From NCBI GenBank assembly GCA_902536545.1, contig CACAXS010000003.1:1-64000 (forward strand): DNA of 64,000 bases. The letters are read 5' to 3'. The translations under genes were made by a program, and so were the position numbers. The notes beneath the pieces are model-generated. The model worked only from the letters and a program-made list of their open reading frames with translations, was not told the DNA's origin and searched no databases. Of this stretch, positions 19,772-28,068 are shown piece by piece (the first letter of the stretch is position 1; each line of letters begins with the position of its first letter). The stretch comes from an uncultured Prochlorococcus sp. Lineage in GTDB: Bacteria > Cyanobacteriota > Cyanobacteriia > PCC-6307 > Cyanobiaceae.

Positions 19772-20506
19772 CTATTTCTCATCAACAATATCAATACTCT
19801 TTGTGAAAGTAATCATTCCTTCAGGGTGAGCTATGATTCCTGACCAAATTTGTATCCCTGGTTTTGAAGGGGCTCTTGTGATTTTAAAAATCCCTCCAGA
19901 CGCCAATGGCTCCAATGATATTTCTTGTTCAAAAAATGAATCCACTTGATGAGGTTTTATAGCTCCAGCAATAATCACTTCTTCAAGAGGCTTATTTAGA
20001 ATTATATCGATATCATATTTTGAACCTGTAAGAACTCTATCAGGAATTACAAAACTAATATCTATCTTTTTATTATCATTTCTTATAGTTGTGAATAAAT
20101 TTTTGATAATCCCTTTATCTATTTTCCCATTTACGATTGAAAATAAATAATCAAAATTGGATTCGAGTATATGTATTTCTCCATTAACTATTTTTTCCCC
20201 AGAAACTTTTATTCGCAAAATATTCTCATTTGGAATTTTAGATTTTAATCTTTTGATTTTCCATTTGCTGTTAGGGAAATCATTAATAATCTTTGAAAAT
20301 TGTTTTGGTATATTTTGGCTTTCTTCATTTCTAAAATTTTTTCTAATGAACTCTAAATCTCTCGCATTTAAAGAGTTTTCTAGATTTTTTATAAAGCCAA
20401 CTTTTAAAGTTTGCGTTATTGCTGAATAAGGAATAATAAGATAAACAAATAAGTAGATAAGAAATCCTATATTTTTGAATAAGTTTAAATTAAACATATT
20501 AACCAA
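19772..20506 (-). CDS. Conserved hypothetical protein with N-terminal membrane anchor or signal
   Basis: A 244-residue protein I do not recognise. It begins with a hydrophobic stretch (about residues 12-32) that would act as a signal peptide or anchor, so the rest is probably lumenal or periplasmic. The remainder looks beta-rich, with alternating residues such as RIKVSGEKIVNGEIHIL and DISFVIPDRVLTGSKYDIDI, and PLEEVIIAGAIKPHQVDS followed by EISLEPLASGGIFK. It has no cysteines in the mature part and no catalytic motif that I can see. It is convergent with pgk and divergent from murG. Confidence 0.75.
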   Translation of the reverse strand: MVNMFNLNLFKNIGFLIYLFVYLIIPYSAITQTLKVGFIKNLENSLNARDLEFIRKNFRNEESQNIPKQFSKIINDFPNSKWKIKRLKSKIPNENILRIKVSGEKIVNGEIHILESNFDYLFSIVNGKIDKGIIKNLFTTIRNDNKKIDISFVIPDRVLTGSKYDIDIILNKPLEEVIIAGAIKPHQVDSFFEQEISLEPLASGGIFKITRAPSKPGIQIWSGIIAHPEGMITFTKSIDIVDEK

Positions 20507-20538
20507 TGGTTATTTTTATTCTACTAATTTAAGTTTTT

Positions 20539-21630
20539 ATGTCTAAAAAAAATAATTTATTAGTTGCAGCCAGTGGAACAGGCGGGCATATTTTCCCAGC
20601 CTTAGCAGTTTCTAAAGAGTTGGAAGATGAATGGAATATTCATTGGTTGGGTGTTCATCAAAGACTTGATGCTAATTTTATTCCCAAAAAATATAATTTG
20701 AGGACTTTGAATTTAAAGACACCAAGAAAAAACATTTTTTTAATTTATCAATATTTTGAAATTTTATTGTCAGCTTTCCAAATAATGAGGATTTTAAAAG
20801 AAAAAAAAATTAACTTAGTTTTCACGACAGGAGGTTATATATCAGCACCCACTATTGTTGCTTCAAAACTTCTCAGGATACCTATCATCATTCATGAATC
20901 AAATTTAATTCCAGGAATGGTCACGAAATATTTTGGTTTTTTGTGTAACTATGTTCTTTTAGGATTTAAGAAAACAAATTCTTATTTAAAAAATTGTAAA
21001 ACTATTTTCACAGGAACACCTTTAAGAGAGCAATTCTATAAATTTAATTTTTTGCCAGAATGGGTTCCAAAAGGAAAAGGCCCTCTTTTGATTGTTATGG
21101 GAGGTAGTCAAGGAGCAAAAGCTATAAATCAAATTCTTTATGATTCCTTAGAATTTTTACTGAAAAAAAAGTTTCGGATAGTTCATATTATTGGCGAAGC
21201 TAATCAACAACCTTTTCATATAAAAAATTCCAAACATTATATTCAAAAGAAATTTACTAATGAAATTGCAGCTTTAATTCAAAACTGTGATCTTGTAATA
21301 TCGAGATCTGGTGCAGGAACAATCAATGAACTGATAGAGGCTGAAAAACCTTCAATTTTAATTCCATATCCATATTCTAAAAATAATCATCAGGAGAAAA
21401 ATGCAATGCTCCTCGCTGAAAGTGGAGGCTCAGTTTTAATCAATCAGAATAAAATTTCTAAGGAATTTTTTGAGGAAACTCTAGAAAGAATTTTTAAAAT
21501 AAAATCAAAAAAAGGAAAAATTCACTATGAAATATTAGATCTTATGAAGAAGAACATGGAAAATAATAATAAAATCAAATCTAAAAATGAGATTAAAAAA
21601 TTTATTAATTATTTTTTAAAGGATTTTTGA
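20539..21630 (+). CDS. murG: UDP-N-acetylglucosamine transferase MurG
   Basis: A 363-residue GT-B glycosyltransferase. The N-terminal GTGGHIFPALAVSKEL loop, HESNLIPGMVTKYFG, the GGSQGAKAINQI loop of the second domain and the donor-binding ISRSGAGTINELIEAEKPSILIPYP are all present. It adds GlcNAc to lipid I to form lipid II for peptidoglycan synthesis at the inner face of the cytoplasmic membrane. The final 22 bases overlap the convergent aminotransferase gene. Confidence 0.96.
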   Translation: MSKKNNLLVAASGTGGHIFPALAVSKELEDEWNIHWLGVHQRLDANFIPKKYNLRTLNLKTPRKNIFLIYQYFEILLSAFQIMRILKEKKINLVFTTGGYISAPTIVASKLLRIPIIIHESNLIPGMVTKYFGFLCNYVLLGFKKTNSYLKNCKTIFTGTPLREQFYKFNFLPEWVPKGKGPLLIVMGGSQGAKAINQILYDSLEFLLKKKFRIVHIIGEANQQPFHIKNSKHYIQKKFTNEIAALIQNCDLVISRSGAGTINELIEAEKPSILIPYPYSKNNHQEKNAMLLAESGGSVLINQNKISKEFFEETLERIFKIKSKKGKIHYEILDLMKKNMENNNKIKSKNEIKKFINYFLKDF

Positions 21631-22694
21631 ATTTCTTTACATAAAAGAGTATTATTTTTCCTATTCTGCAAACTTATTCTCGCCCACTTTTCGTCAAGAA
21701 ATCTAAATGAAGTGCATTCTCTAAGCAATATTCCCTTATTTTCTAAGTATTTTATATTGGGCGACAAGGATGTGTTGCTTTCTATTAAAAAAAAGTTGGT
21801 TGAAGAGTTATGAACTTTAAGGTTCTCTATTTTTGATAATTGTTCAAATACTCTCTTTTTTTCAATATTTATCCAGCTGTGAATCTGTTTTGTCCACTGT
21901 TCATAGAATTTCTTATTACTTAGTAGATCAATTCCGGCTTTAATAGCAAAGGAGTTTAAAGGCCAAGGATCTCTATTTATTTCCCATTGCTTAAGTATAT
22001 TTGATGAGCCAATAACGTAACCTAATCTAAGACCAGGAATATTGAAGATTTTGGTCAAGCTTCTCAAGACTAATAAATTATCAAATTTTTGTGTTAATGG
22101 TATTAAAGATTCTTTGTCTCCATTTGGTGTTATCGATAAGAAAGCTTCATCACAGATAACTAATTTATATTTTTTTATAATTTCCTCTAATGACTTCTTC
22201 TCCCATAATTGTCCGGTGGGGTTATGTGGATTTGTTATCCAAATAACATCACCTTTAGGATGAAGCGGAAATGATTGAGGAAAAATATCATTCCAGTTTT
22301 TTGGTAATTCGCAATGTATAAAATTGTTACTCCAACAATTTAAAGATCTTTCATAATCAACAAAACATGGAGAAGGTATACAACTTATTCCAAATTTGGA
22401 TGCTTCATAACCTGCCCAGGTTATTAGCTCAGAAGCCCCATTCCCAGGCAATATATTGTCTGAATTTATCCCATGAAATTTGCCGATTATTTCTTTCAGA
22501 TCACTCAAGTTTCTTTCTGGGTAATATCTAAAGCTAAGATTCTTAATTTCCGCATTTATTGAATCTATTAGTATTTGAGGGGGATCAAAGGGTACTAATG
22601 ATGCACTTGCATCAATGATTTCGGAGGGTAATAAATTTAATTTTTTCGCAGTTGCATATACATTTCCACCGTGCTTTAAGTCTGATCCTTGCAT
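21609..22694 (-). CDS. PLP aminotransferase-fold enzyme, CobD/HisC-like (putative threonine-phosphate decarboxylase)
   Basis: A 361-residue fold-type I PLP protein. It opens with DLKHGGNVYATAKKLNL, the glycine-histidine block seen in threonine-phosphate decarboxylases (CobC/CobD) of cobamide synthesis, and has NPHNPTGQLW, VICDEAF and the PLP lysine in LRSLTKIFNIPGLRLGYVIG. Histidinol-phosphate aminotransferase is the alternative; the HGG N-terminus favours the cobamide enzyme, which makes aminopropanol phosphate for the nucleotide loop. No other cobamide gene is nearby. It ends in a 22-base convergent overlap with murG. Confidence 0.8.
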   Translation of the reverse strand: MQGSDLKHGGNVYATAKKLNLLPSEIIDASASLVPFDPPQILIDSINAEIKNLSFRYYPERNLSDLKEIIGKFHGINSDNILPGNGASELITWAGYEASKFGISCIPSPCFVDYERSLNCWSNNFIHCELPKNWNDIFPQSFPLHPKGDVIWITNPHNPTGQLWEKKSLEEIIKKYKLVICDEAFLSITPNGDKESLIPLTQKFDNLLVLRSLTKIFNIPGLRLGYVIGSSNILKQWEINRDPWPLNSFAIKAGIDLLSNKKFYEQWTKQIHSWINIEKKRVFEQLSKIENLKVHNSSTNFFLIESNTSLSPNIKYLENKGILLRECTSFRFLDEKWARISLQNRKNNTLLCKEIQKSFKK

Positions 22695-22749
22695 GGCTAA
22701 TGTTTAGTAATCATGAGGTTTAGATTTGTTCATAATTCATTCTATAATT

Positions 22750-23919
22750 TTATTCAATCCATTTTAAATCTGATCCAATTGCTTCTTTTATATTAGATAA
22801 TTGATGGTTATTAAGTTGCTTTATAATTCCTTCAAGTATATCTGGTACTAATTGTGGACCCTTATATATCCATCCTGTATAGAGTTGAATTAATGATGCT
22901 CCAGAACAAATTCTTTCCCAAGCTGACTCAGGACTATCTATTCCACCAACGCCAATTAAAATAATCTTTTTATCAATATTATGTATATGTTTTATTATTT
23001 GATTTGCTTTTTTTTGTAGCGGCCTTCCACTTAATCCTCCATTCTCTTGAGAGAGTAATAATCCGGTTTGCCTGATCTTTCTATTTTCAAGACCTAATCT
23101 ATCAATGCTGGTGTTTGTAGCAATTATTCCATCGATGTTTTCCTCGATTATTAATTGGCAAATATCTTCAATATCTTTAAGGCTTAAATCTGGCGCAATT
23201 TTTACAAATAATGGTGGACAATTAGGTAAGTTTTTAATTTCTCTAAGAAGTTCTTTTAGAAGAATTGGATCTTGTAACTTTCTTAGTCCTTCAGTATTTG
23301 GAGAACTAACGTTTATTGCTGCGTAATCGCAATATGGAATTAATAATTTAAGAGAAGTTAAATAATCATCTTTTGCTTGAGATAAACTTGTAATTTTTGA
23401 CTTCCCGAAATTTATACCTAAACAAATATTCTCCCTGTTTTTTTTTAACTCAATACCTTGTTTAAGAAAGTTTTTAACAAGGTTTTCAGCACCATTATTA
23501 TTAAAACCCATTCTATTTAATGCCGCCTTTTCTTCTGCTAATCTAAACAACCTTGGTTTGGGATTACCTTCTTGAGCAAACTTAGTTACTGTACCAAGTT
23601 CAGCGAATCCAAAACCAAAATTTTTCCAAATGTTTGCGGCATTTCCATTTTTGTCAAAACCCGCAGCTAAACCAATAGGATTACAAAAATTTATTCCACA
23701 TATTTTCTGAGTTAACTTTTGGTCAGTTATAGAAAATTCTTCATTTAGATTTTTTAGGATATGTGAAACTAATGGCCAATTATATTTTCTTGAACTGAAT
23801 GACAGAAGGTTAAGAGATAAATTAGTTAAATATTCTGCATCGATTCCGGTGTCTTTTTTTAGTATTGGAGTAACCAAGTTTTTATAAAGATTTTTAAATA
23901 CCCCCTTTTGTTCATTCAT
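22750..23919 (-). CDS. pyrD: Dihydroorotate dehydrogenase, class 2 (quinone-dependent)
   Basis: A 389-residue protein with the class 2 layout: an N-terminal helical extension that docks to the membrane, then a flavin barrel with NPIGLAAGFDKNGNA, the RMGFNNNGAENL block, NVSSPNTEGLR carrying the class 2 catalytic serine, and LIGVGGIDSPESAWERI binding FMN phosphate. It oxidises dihydroorotate to orotate in pyrimidine synthesis and passes electrons to quinone. The start codon overlaps the rnhA stop by 4 bases (ATGA), implying coupled translation. Confidence 0.96.
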   Translation of the reverse strand: MNEQKGVFKNLYKNLVTPILKKDTGIDAEYLTNLSLNLLSFSSRKYNWPLVSHILKNLNEEFSITDQKLTQKICGINFCNPIGLAAGFDKNGNAANIWKNFGFGFAELGTVTKFAQEGNPKPRLFRLAEEKAALNRMGFNNNGAENLVKNFLKQGIELKKNRENICLGINFGKSKITSLSQAKDDYLTSLKLLIPYCDYAAINVSSPNTEGLRKLQDPILLKELLREIKNLPNCPPLFVKIAPDLSLKDIEDICQLIIEENIDGIIATNTSIDRLGLENRKIRQTGLLLSQENGGLSGRPLQKKANQIIKHIHNIDKKIILIGVGGIDSPESAWERICSGASLIQLYTGWIYKGPQLVPDILEGIIKQLNNHQLSNIKEAIGSDLKWIE

Positions 23920-24644
23920 AAAAAATCAGGATTCTTTTTTTCTATTATCCAATATTTTTCACCTTTAGGAATCAATATCCAATTACGCCATTCAAAAGAT
24001 GAATATTGTTTTATCTTAAAGTGGTTTTCTTCCCCTAATAAGTTAGTTAGTTCTGGTGAACTTAACAAGTATTTTTTTTCTGCGAATTTTTGAATCATTT
24101 CATTTCTTGAGAATAATTCCTGAATTTCTATAGGTGCACTTTTTTCAAAAAATTCTACTGAAGATTCAGACTTTTTTGAGTTACTTTTTAGAGATATACC
24201 TTTGCTATAGTTGGTTGCGATTTTATCTACCCTATCATTTTGTTTGTCACCGCTATGGCCTTTAACATATTCCATTACAAGACCATTAATTCTTAATTGA
24301 TCAATTTTTTGCCATAAATCAAGATTTTGAACTGATTTTCCTGAGCTTGTTTTCCATCCATTTCTCTTCCAATTAATAATCCATTTTGTATACCCTTCTA
24401 TGACATATTTACTATCAGTTCTTAATTTAAAGTTTTCTTTTAATTTATAGGTTTTTAATTTCTCAAGTATTTTTATAGCCGCAGTAAGTTCCATTCTATT
24501 ATTGGTAGTATTTTGCTCGGAACCACCTATTTCTAATTCACTTTTGTCGTCAAAAATTATTAGACCACCCCAACCACCTGGACCTGGATTACCACTACAG
24601 GCTCCGTCAGTTGCAGCTTCAATTGCAATACTATCAATATTCAT
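23916..24644 (-). CDS. rnhA: Ribonuclease HI with C-terminal extension
   Basis: A 242-residue protein. The first ~150 residues are a complete RNase H domain with all four carboxylates in context: TDGACSGNPGPGGWGG, NNRMELTAAI, RTDSKYVIEG and NDRVDKIA. It degrades RNA in RNA-DNA hybrids. About 90 further residues, ending in EWRNWILIPKGEKYWIIEKK, form an extra domain that bacterial RnhA (about 155 residues) lacks and whose function I cannot name. It is followed by pyrD with an ATGA overlap and preceded by a perfect hairpin after rplL. Confidence 0.93.
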   Translation of the reverse strand: MNIDSIAIEAATDGACSGNPGPGGWGGLIIFDDKSELEIGGSEQNTTNNRMELTAAIKILEKLKTYKLKENFKLRTDSKYVIEGYTKWIINWKRNGWKTSSGKSVQNLDLWQKIDQLRINGLVMEYVKGHSGDKQNDRVDKIATNYSKGISLKSNSKKSESSVEFFEKSAPIEIQELFSRNEMIQKFAEKKYLLSSPELTNLLGEENHFKIKQYSSFEWRNWILIPKGEKYWIIEKKNPDFL

Positions 24645-24652
24645 AATTTTTG

Positions 24653-24677
24653 AAGCCGATATAAAGTCTATCGGCTT
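24653..24677 (-). other. Perfect 9-bp inverted repeat between rplL and rnhA
   Basis: AAGCCGATA at 24653-24661 and its exact complement TATCGGCTT at 24669-24677 enclose a 7-base loop. It lies after the rplL stop (24692) and only about 8 bases before the rnhA ATG (24644). No U-tract follows on the minus strand, so it is not a standard terminator. It may be a processing or stability element that separates the abundant L12 message from rnhA-pyrD. Confidence 0.6.
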
Positions 24678-24691
24678 GAAAAAATATTCTC

Positions 24692-25087
24692 TTACTTAAG
24701 TGTAACTTTACCGCCAGCTTCTTCAATCTCTTTCTTTAAAGATTCAGCATCTGCTTTAGCAATTCCTTCTTTTACTGTTTTTGGTGCAGATTCAACAAGT
24801 GCTTTTGCATCGCCAAGACCTAGACCAGTTGCATTTCTTACAACCTTAAGTACTTTGATTTTTGCAGCTGCATCAAAGCTTTCGAGAACTACATCAAATT
24901 CAGATTTTTCTTCAGCAGCGCCACCATCTGCGTCACCGCCAGCTGCTCCTGGAGCTGCCATTACTACACCTGCAGAAGCTGCAGCAGATACACCAAAAGC
25001 CTCTTCAATTTGCTTTACAAGCTCAGATGCTTCTAAAAGTGAAAGAGATTTTAATGATTCAAGAATTTCTTCAGTTTTTGCGGACAT
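24692..25087 (-). CDS. rplL: 50S ribosomal protein L7/L12
   Basis: A 131-residue stalk protein. It has the N-terminal dimerisation domain ([25 protein letters not shown]), an Ala/Gly-rich flexible hinge (residues about 36-58) and the C-terminal factor-binding domain with [33 protein letters not shown]. It recruits translation factors to the ribosome. It is last in the secE-nusG-rplKAJL block and 28 bases after rplJ. Confidence 0.98.
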   Translation of the reverse strand: MSAKTEEILESLKSLSLLEASELVKQIEEAFGVSAAASAGVVMAAPGAAGGDADGGAAEEKSEFDVVLESFDAAAKIKVLKVVRNATGLGLGDAKALVESAPKTVKEGIAKADAESLKKEIEEAGGKVTLK

Positions 25088-25115
25088 TTTCTTAAAAGTT
25101 AATTAGGTTTTGAAT

Positions 25116-25643
25116 TTAGGATTCTGATTTTTCAGAATGTTGTTTTAGTGATCTAGCAAGTCCAGAAGGTACTTCATTAATAGAGATCGCAATTTTTGTT
25201 GCAACGCCATTGAGAGCGCCAGCAATTTTTGCCATCAATACTTCTTTAGATGGCAGACTCGCAATTTCTTTTATTTCAGAATCTCTTAGAAGTCTGCCTT
25301 CAAATAAAGCTCCTTTGGTTTCGGATTTTTTGGTGTCCTTTTGAAAAGATTGGATAGCTTTTACAGCACCACCAACATCTTCTTTAATTAAGACAAAAGC
25401 ATTTGTTCCGGTCAGTAAAGATTCAAGATCGTTCCAATTACTATCTCCATCAATAGCTTTACGCATTAATGAATTTTTAGTAACTTTGCAAATGCCGTTT
25501 GTTGTTTGCAATCTAGATCGCAAATCTGACATCTCTTTGATAGTTAAACCTTTATAGTCAAGAACTACAGCCATTTCCGAGTCGTTTAATAGAGATTTAA
25601 TCTCAGTAACGATTTGTTGCTTATTCTCTAGTGTTCGGCCCAT
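25116..25643 (-). CDS. rplJ: 50S ribosomal protein L10
   Basis: A 175-residue protein starting [19 protein letters not shown] with the conserved [19 protein letters not shown] block and a C-terminal helical tail ([26 protein letters not shown]) that binds L12 dimers. L10 anchors the stalk to 23S rRNA. A 190-base structured leader precedes it, typical of autogenous control of rplJL by L10 or L10-(L12)4. Confidence 0.97.
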   Translation of the reverse strand: MGRTLENKQQIVTEIKSLLNDSEMAVVLDYKGLTIKEMSDLRSRLQTTNGICKVTKNSLMRKAIDGDSNWNDLESLLTGTNAFVLIKEDVGGAVKAIQSFQKDTKKSETKGALFEGRLLRDSEIKEIASLPSKEVLMAKIAGALNGVATKIAISINEVPSGLARSLKQHSEKSES

Positions 25644-25649
25644 TGATGT

Positions 25650-25800
25650 TTTTTGGATCGTAATTTAGGGAGAGCAGGAAATGCGGCAAAGTCCTTTTAA
25701 AGAGGCCGCTTTTATTAGATCCAAAAAGAAATAATTTAAGACGAGTCCTCGGTAGGAATTAAAAATTTAGAATAACTAAATCAACCTACTTTCTTTGGCC
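25650..25800 (-). ncRNA. Probable ribosomal protein L10 leader (cis-regulatory RNA)
   Basis: The 190-base gap between rplA and rplJ folds on the minus strand. Seen directly: a 10-bp helix between 25718-25727 and 25650-25659 (GATCCAAAAA and complement), whose 3' arm lies a few bases before the rplJ ATG; inside it, a GCGGC/GCCGC stem (25683-25687 with 25705-25709); and upstream a nested hairpin, GTAGG/CCTAC (25752-25756 with 25785-25789) enclosing TTTAG/CTAAA. Position and structure fit an L10-binding leader that controls rplJL translation. The match to the known L10 leader family is inferred from location. Confidence 0.65.
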
Positions 25801-25833
25801 GTATTATTGCAATTAAAATTATACTACAAAACG

Positions 25834-26541
25834 TTAACCTTCAGGCTGGTAATCTTGTACAGAATTTATGTCTACCTGAACTGAAGCCCCCATTGTTGAA
25901 GTTACATAAAAAGTTTTCCAATACTTTCCCTTAGCTCCACTTGGTTTATTTTTATCAATTGATTCTTGTAAGGTTTTTAAGTTGTCAAATAGAGCCTCTT
26001 TTGTGAAACTTGCTTTTCCAAAGCGGACATGAACGATTCCAGCCTTATCTGCTCTAAATTCGAGCTTACCAGCTTTGAATTCTTTTATTGCATTAGCAAT
26101 GTCATTAGTTACTGTCCCAGCTTTAGGATTAGGCATTAAACCTCTAGGTCCTAAAACTCTTCCTAATTTTGCAACCTTTGGCATCATATCTGGAGTTGCA
26201 ATAAGTAGATCAAACTCCATATTTCCTTTGTTGATGCTTTCCACAAGATCTTCTTCGCCAAATAAATCTGCACCAGCAGCCTTAGCTTTCGATACATTCT
26301 CACCGCTTGTAATTACTGCAATTTTGATGCTTTGGCCAGTACCATGTGGTAATGCAACAGTGGTCCTTAATTGTTGATCAGTATATTTTGGATCAATACC
26401 TAAACGTATATGCGCTTCAATAGTTTCATCAAATTTTGCATTAGCATTTTCCTTGATAATACTAAGAGCTTCAAGTGGTGCGTAAATGCGATCTTCTATC
26501 TTTGTTGATAGAGCCGCCATTCTTTTGGAAAGTTTTTTCAT
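25834..26541 (-). CDS. rplA: 50S ribosomal protein L1
   Basis: A 235-residue protein with the L1 signature block [22 protein letters not shown] and the flanking [14 protein letters not shown] and [14 protein letters not shown] strands. It binds 23S rRNA at the mobile L1 stalk and often represses its own rplKA message. It follows rplK by 66 bases and is separated from rplJ by the structured leader. Confidence 0.98.
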   Translation of the reverse strand: MKKLSKRMAALSTKIEDRIYAPLEALSIIKENANAKFDETIEAHIRLGIDPKYTDQQLRTTVALPHGTGQSIKIAVITSGENVSKAKAAGADLFGEEDLVESINKGNMEFDLLIATPDMMPKVAKLGRVLGPRGLMPNPKAGTVTNDIANAIKEFKAGKLEFRADKAGIVHVRFGKASFTKEALFDNLKTLQESIDKNKPSGAKGKYWKTFYVTSTMGASVQVDINSVQDYQPEG

Positions 26542-26607
26542 AATAATATTGGGTGCAAACGGTTATTAACTAACCTCCCCTAAATAGTGAGAAATTTTGT
26601 ATTGAAC

Positions 26608-27033
26608 TCAATCAGTGATAGAGACGCCCATATTACGAGCAGTACCCTCAATTACTTTCATTGCTGATTCAACACTAGAACAGTTTAGATCAGGAAGCTT
26701 AGTTTTGGCTATTTCCTCTAATTGAGATTTACTTATATTCCCAACAGAGCCTTTTGCGGATTCACCTGATCCTTTCTCTATACCAGCTGCTTTTGTTATT
26801 AAGACGGAAGCAGGAGGTGTTTTAGTGATAAAAGTAAAGCTTCTATCTTCAAAAACAGAAATCTCGACTGGAATTACAAAACCTGCTTTATCTTGTGTCC
26901 TTGCGTTGTATTCTTTGCAAAATGCCATGATATTGACACCATGTTGTCCTAAAGCTGGCCCTACAGGAGGAGCAGGATTTGCTTTGCCTGCTTGTAGAGC
27001 AAGCTTGATAACTGCAACAATTTTTTTTGCCAT
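26608..27033 (-). CDS. rplK: 50S ribosomal protein L11
   Basis: A 141-residue protein, the normal length, beginning [43 protein letters not shown] and ending in the C-terminal RNA-binding domain with [14 protein letters not shown]11 binds the GTPase-associated region of 23S rRNA and is needed for stringent activation of Rel. It lies between nusG and rplA on the same strand. Confidence 0.98.
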   Translation of the reverse strand: MAKKIVAVIKLALQAGKANPAPPVGPALGQHGVNIMAFCKEYNARTQDKAGFVIPVEISVFEDRSFTFITKTPPASVLITKAAGIEKGSGESAKGSVGNISKSQLEEIAKTKLPDLNCSSVESAMKVIEGTARNMGVSITD

Positions 27034-27100
27034 TAGATTAGAGAAATTAAGCTGAAGTAGAAAATCATAATTTTACTCGATAAACAAGAACAATTAGAAA

Positions 27101-27712
27101 TTAATTTTGCTTATTGATTTGGGAGAATTCTAATTCTACAGGAGTCTCGCGCCCAAATATTGAAAGTAATGCTTTTAACTTATTTCTTTCTCCGGAAACT
27201 TCTATAACTTCTCCCTGGAAATCTTTGAATGGACCACTAGTTACAATGATCCTATCTTTTTCTTCAATATCTAACTTGATTACAGCTTTTTTCTCTGATG
27301 CACGCTTAAAGATTCTATTAACTTCTTGTTTTGATAATGGTCGAGGTTTGATATGACCTCGCGATCTTCCACTGCCTCTACCGTCTTCAGCACCGACAAA
27401 GTTAATTACATTTGGGGTACTTTTAACAGCCATCATTGTATCTTCATCCAAAATCATTCTTACGAGGACATAACCTGGGAAAACTTTTTCTTCAGTAGTT
27501 TGTCTGCTTCCATCTTTTTTTAATTTAATTCCTGGAGTTTGGGGAATTTCAATTTCAATTATTCTATTATTGACACCTAAAGTTACTGATCTCTGTTCAA
27601 GAGTCGCTTTTACTTTTTTTTCACAGCTTGATGCTACTTGAACTGCATACCATCTTGCGATGCTTGTATTTGCTTTTGAAGAAGCAAGGCTTGTAGTGAA
27701 TTCATTACTCAT
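27101..27712 (-). CDS. nusG: Transcription termination/antitermination protein NusG
   Basis: A 203-residue protein with the NGN domain (ARWYAVQVASSCEKKVKATLEQR, then VFPGYVLVRMILDE and TPNVINFVGA) and a C-terminal KOW domain (DRIIVTSGPFKDFQGEVIEVSGERNKLKALLSIFGRETPVELEFSQI). It couples RNA polymerase to Rho or the ribosome. It sits in the conserved secE-nusG-rplK order. The N-terminal ~15 residues are a low-complexity extension typical of cyanobacteria. Confidence 0.97.
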   Translation of the reverse strand: MSNEFTTSLASSKANTSIARWYAVQVASSCEKKVKATLEQRSVTLGVNNRIIEIEIPQTPGIKLKKDGSRQTTEEKVFPGYVLVRMILDEDTMMAVKSTPNVINFVGAEDGRGSGRSRGHIKPRPLSKQEVNRIFKRASEKKAVIKLDIEEKDRIIVTSGPFKDFQGEVIEVSGERNKLKALLSIFGRETPVELEFSQINKQN

Positions 27713-27763
27713 TTTTCTGAAAGCTTAATTAAGATCTTTATTAATGGATATTCGGGAGATAAT

Positions 27764-28006
27764 TCAACCAAAAATTTGCGAGGCTGCCCATCCATAGAAT
27801 CTGCTAACAGAAGCAATGGCTGCAGCAGAAAATGATACCATAATTATAACTGCTACTGATTCGCTAAAAAGTTGTTGTTTGTTGGGCCACACGACAAGTT
27901 TAAGCTCATCGTAGGTAGATCTAAAAAAATTATTCTTTTTTTTAGGCTCTTCAACTTCAGGAGAATCCTTTTTTAGAGGTTCTTTATTAGTAGTAGGACT
28001 TGTCAC
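27764..28006 (-). CDS. secE: Preprotein translocase subunit SecE
   Basis: An 80-residue protein with a charged N-terminus rich in Lys, Glu and Pro, the conserved amphipathic STYDELKLVVWPNKQQLFSES block at about residues 30-50 and one transmembrane helix after it. It stabilises SecY in the plasma and thylakoid membranes. Its place immediately before nusG is diagnostic. The minus-strand transcript of the ribosomal block probably begins in the 60 bases upstream. Confidence 0.94.
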   Translation of the reverse strand: MTSPTTNKEPLKKDSPEVEEPKKKNNFFRSTYDELKLVVWPNKQQLFSESVAVIIMVSFSAAAIASVSRFYGWAASQIFG

Positions 28007-28068
28007 GAAATTTTTTTTGAAATTAAGCTTTACGCTTTTGTTTTTATTTTAGCTTATTGATTTACTCC

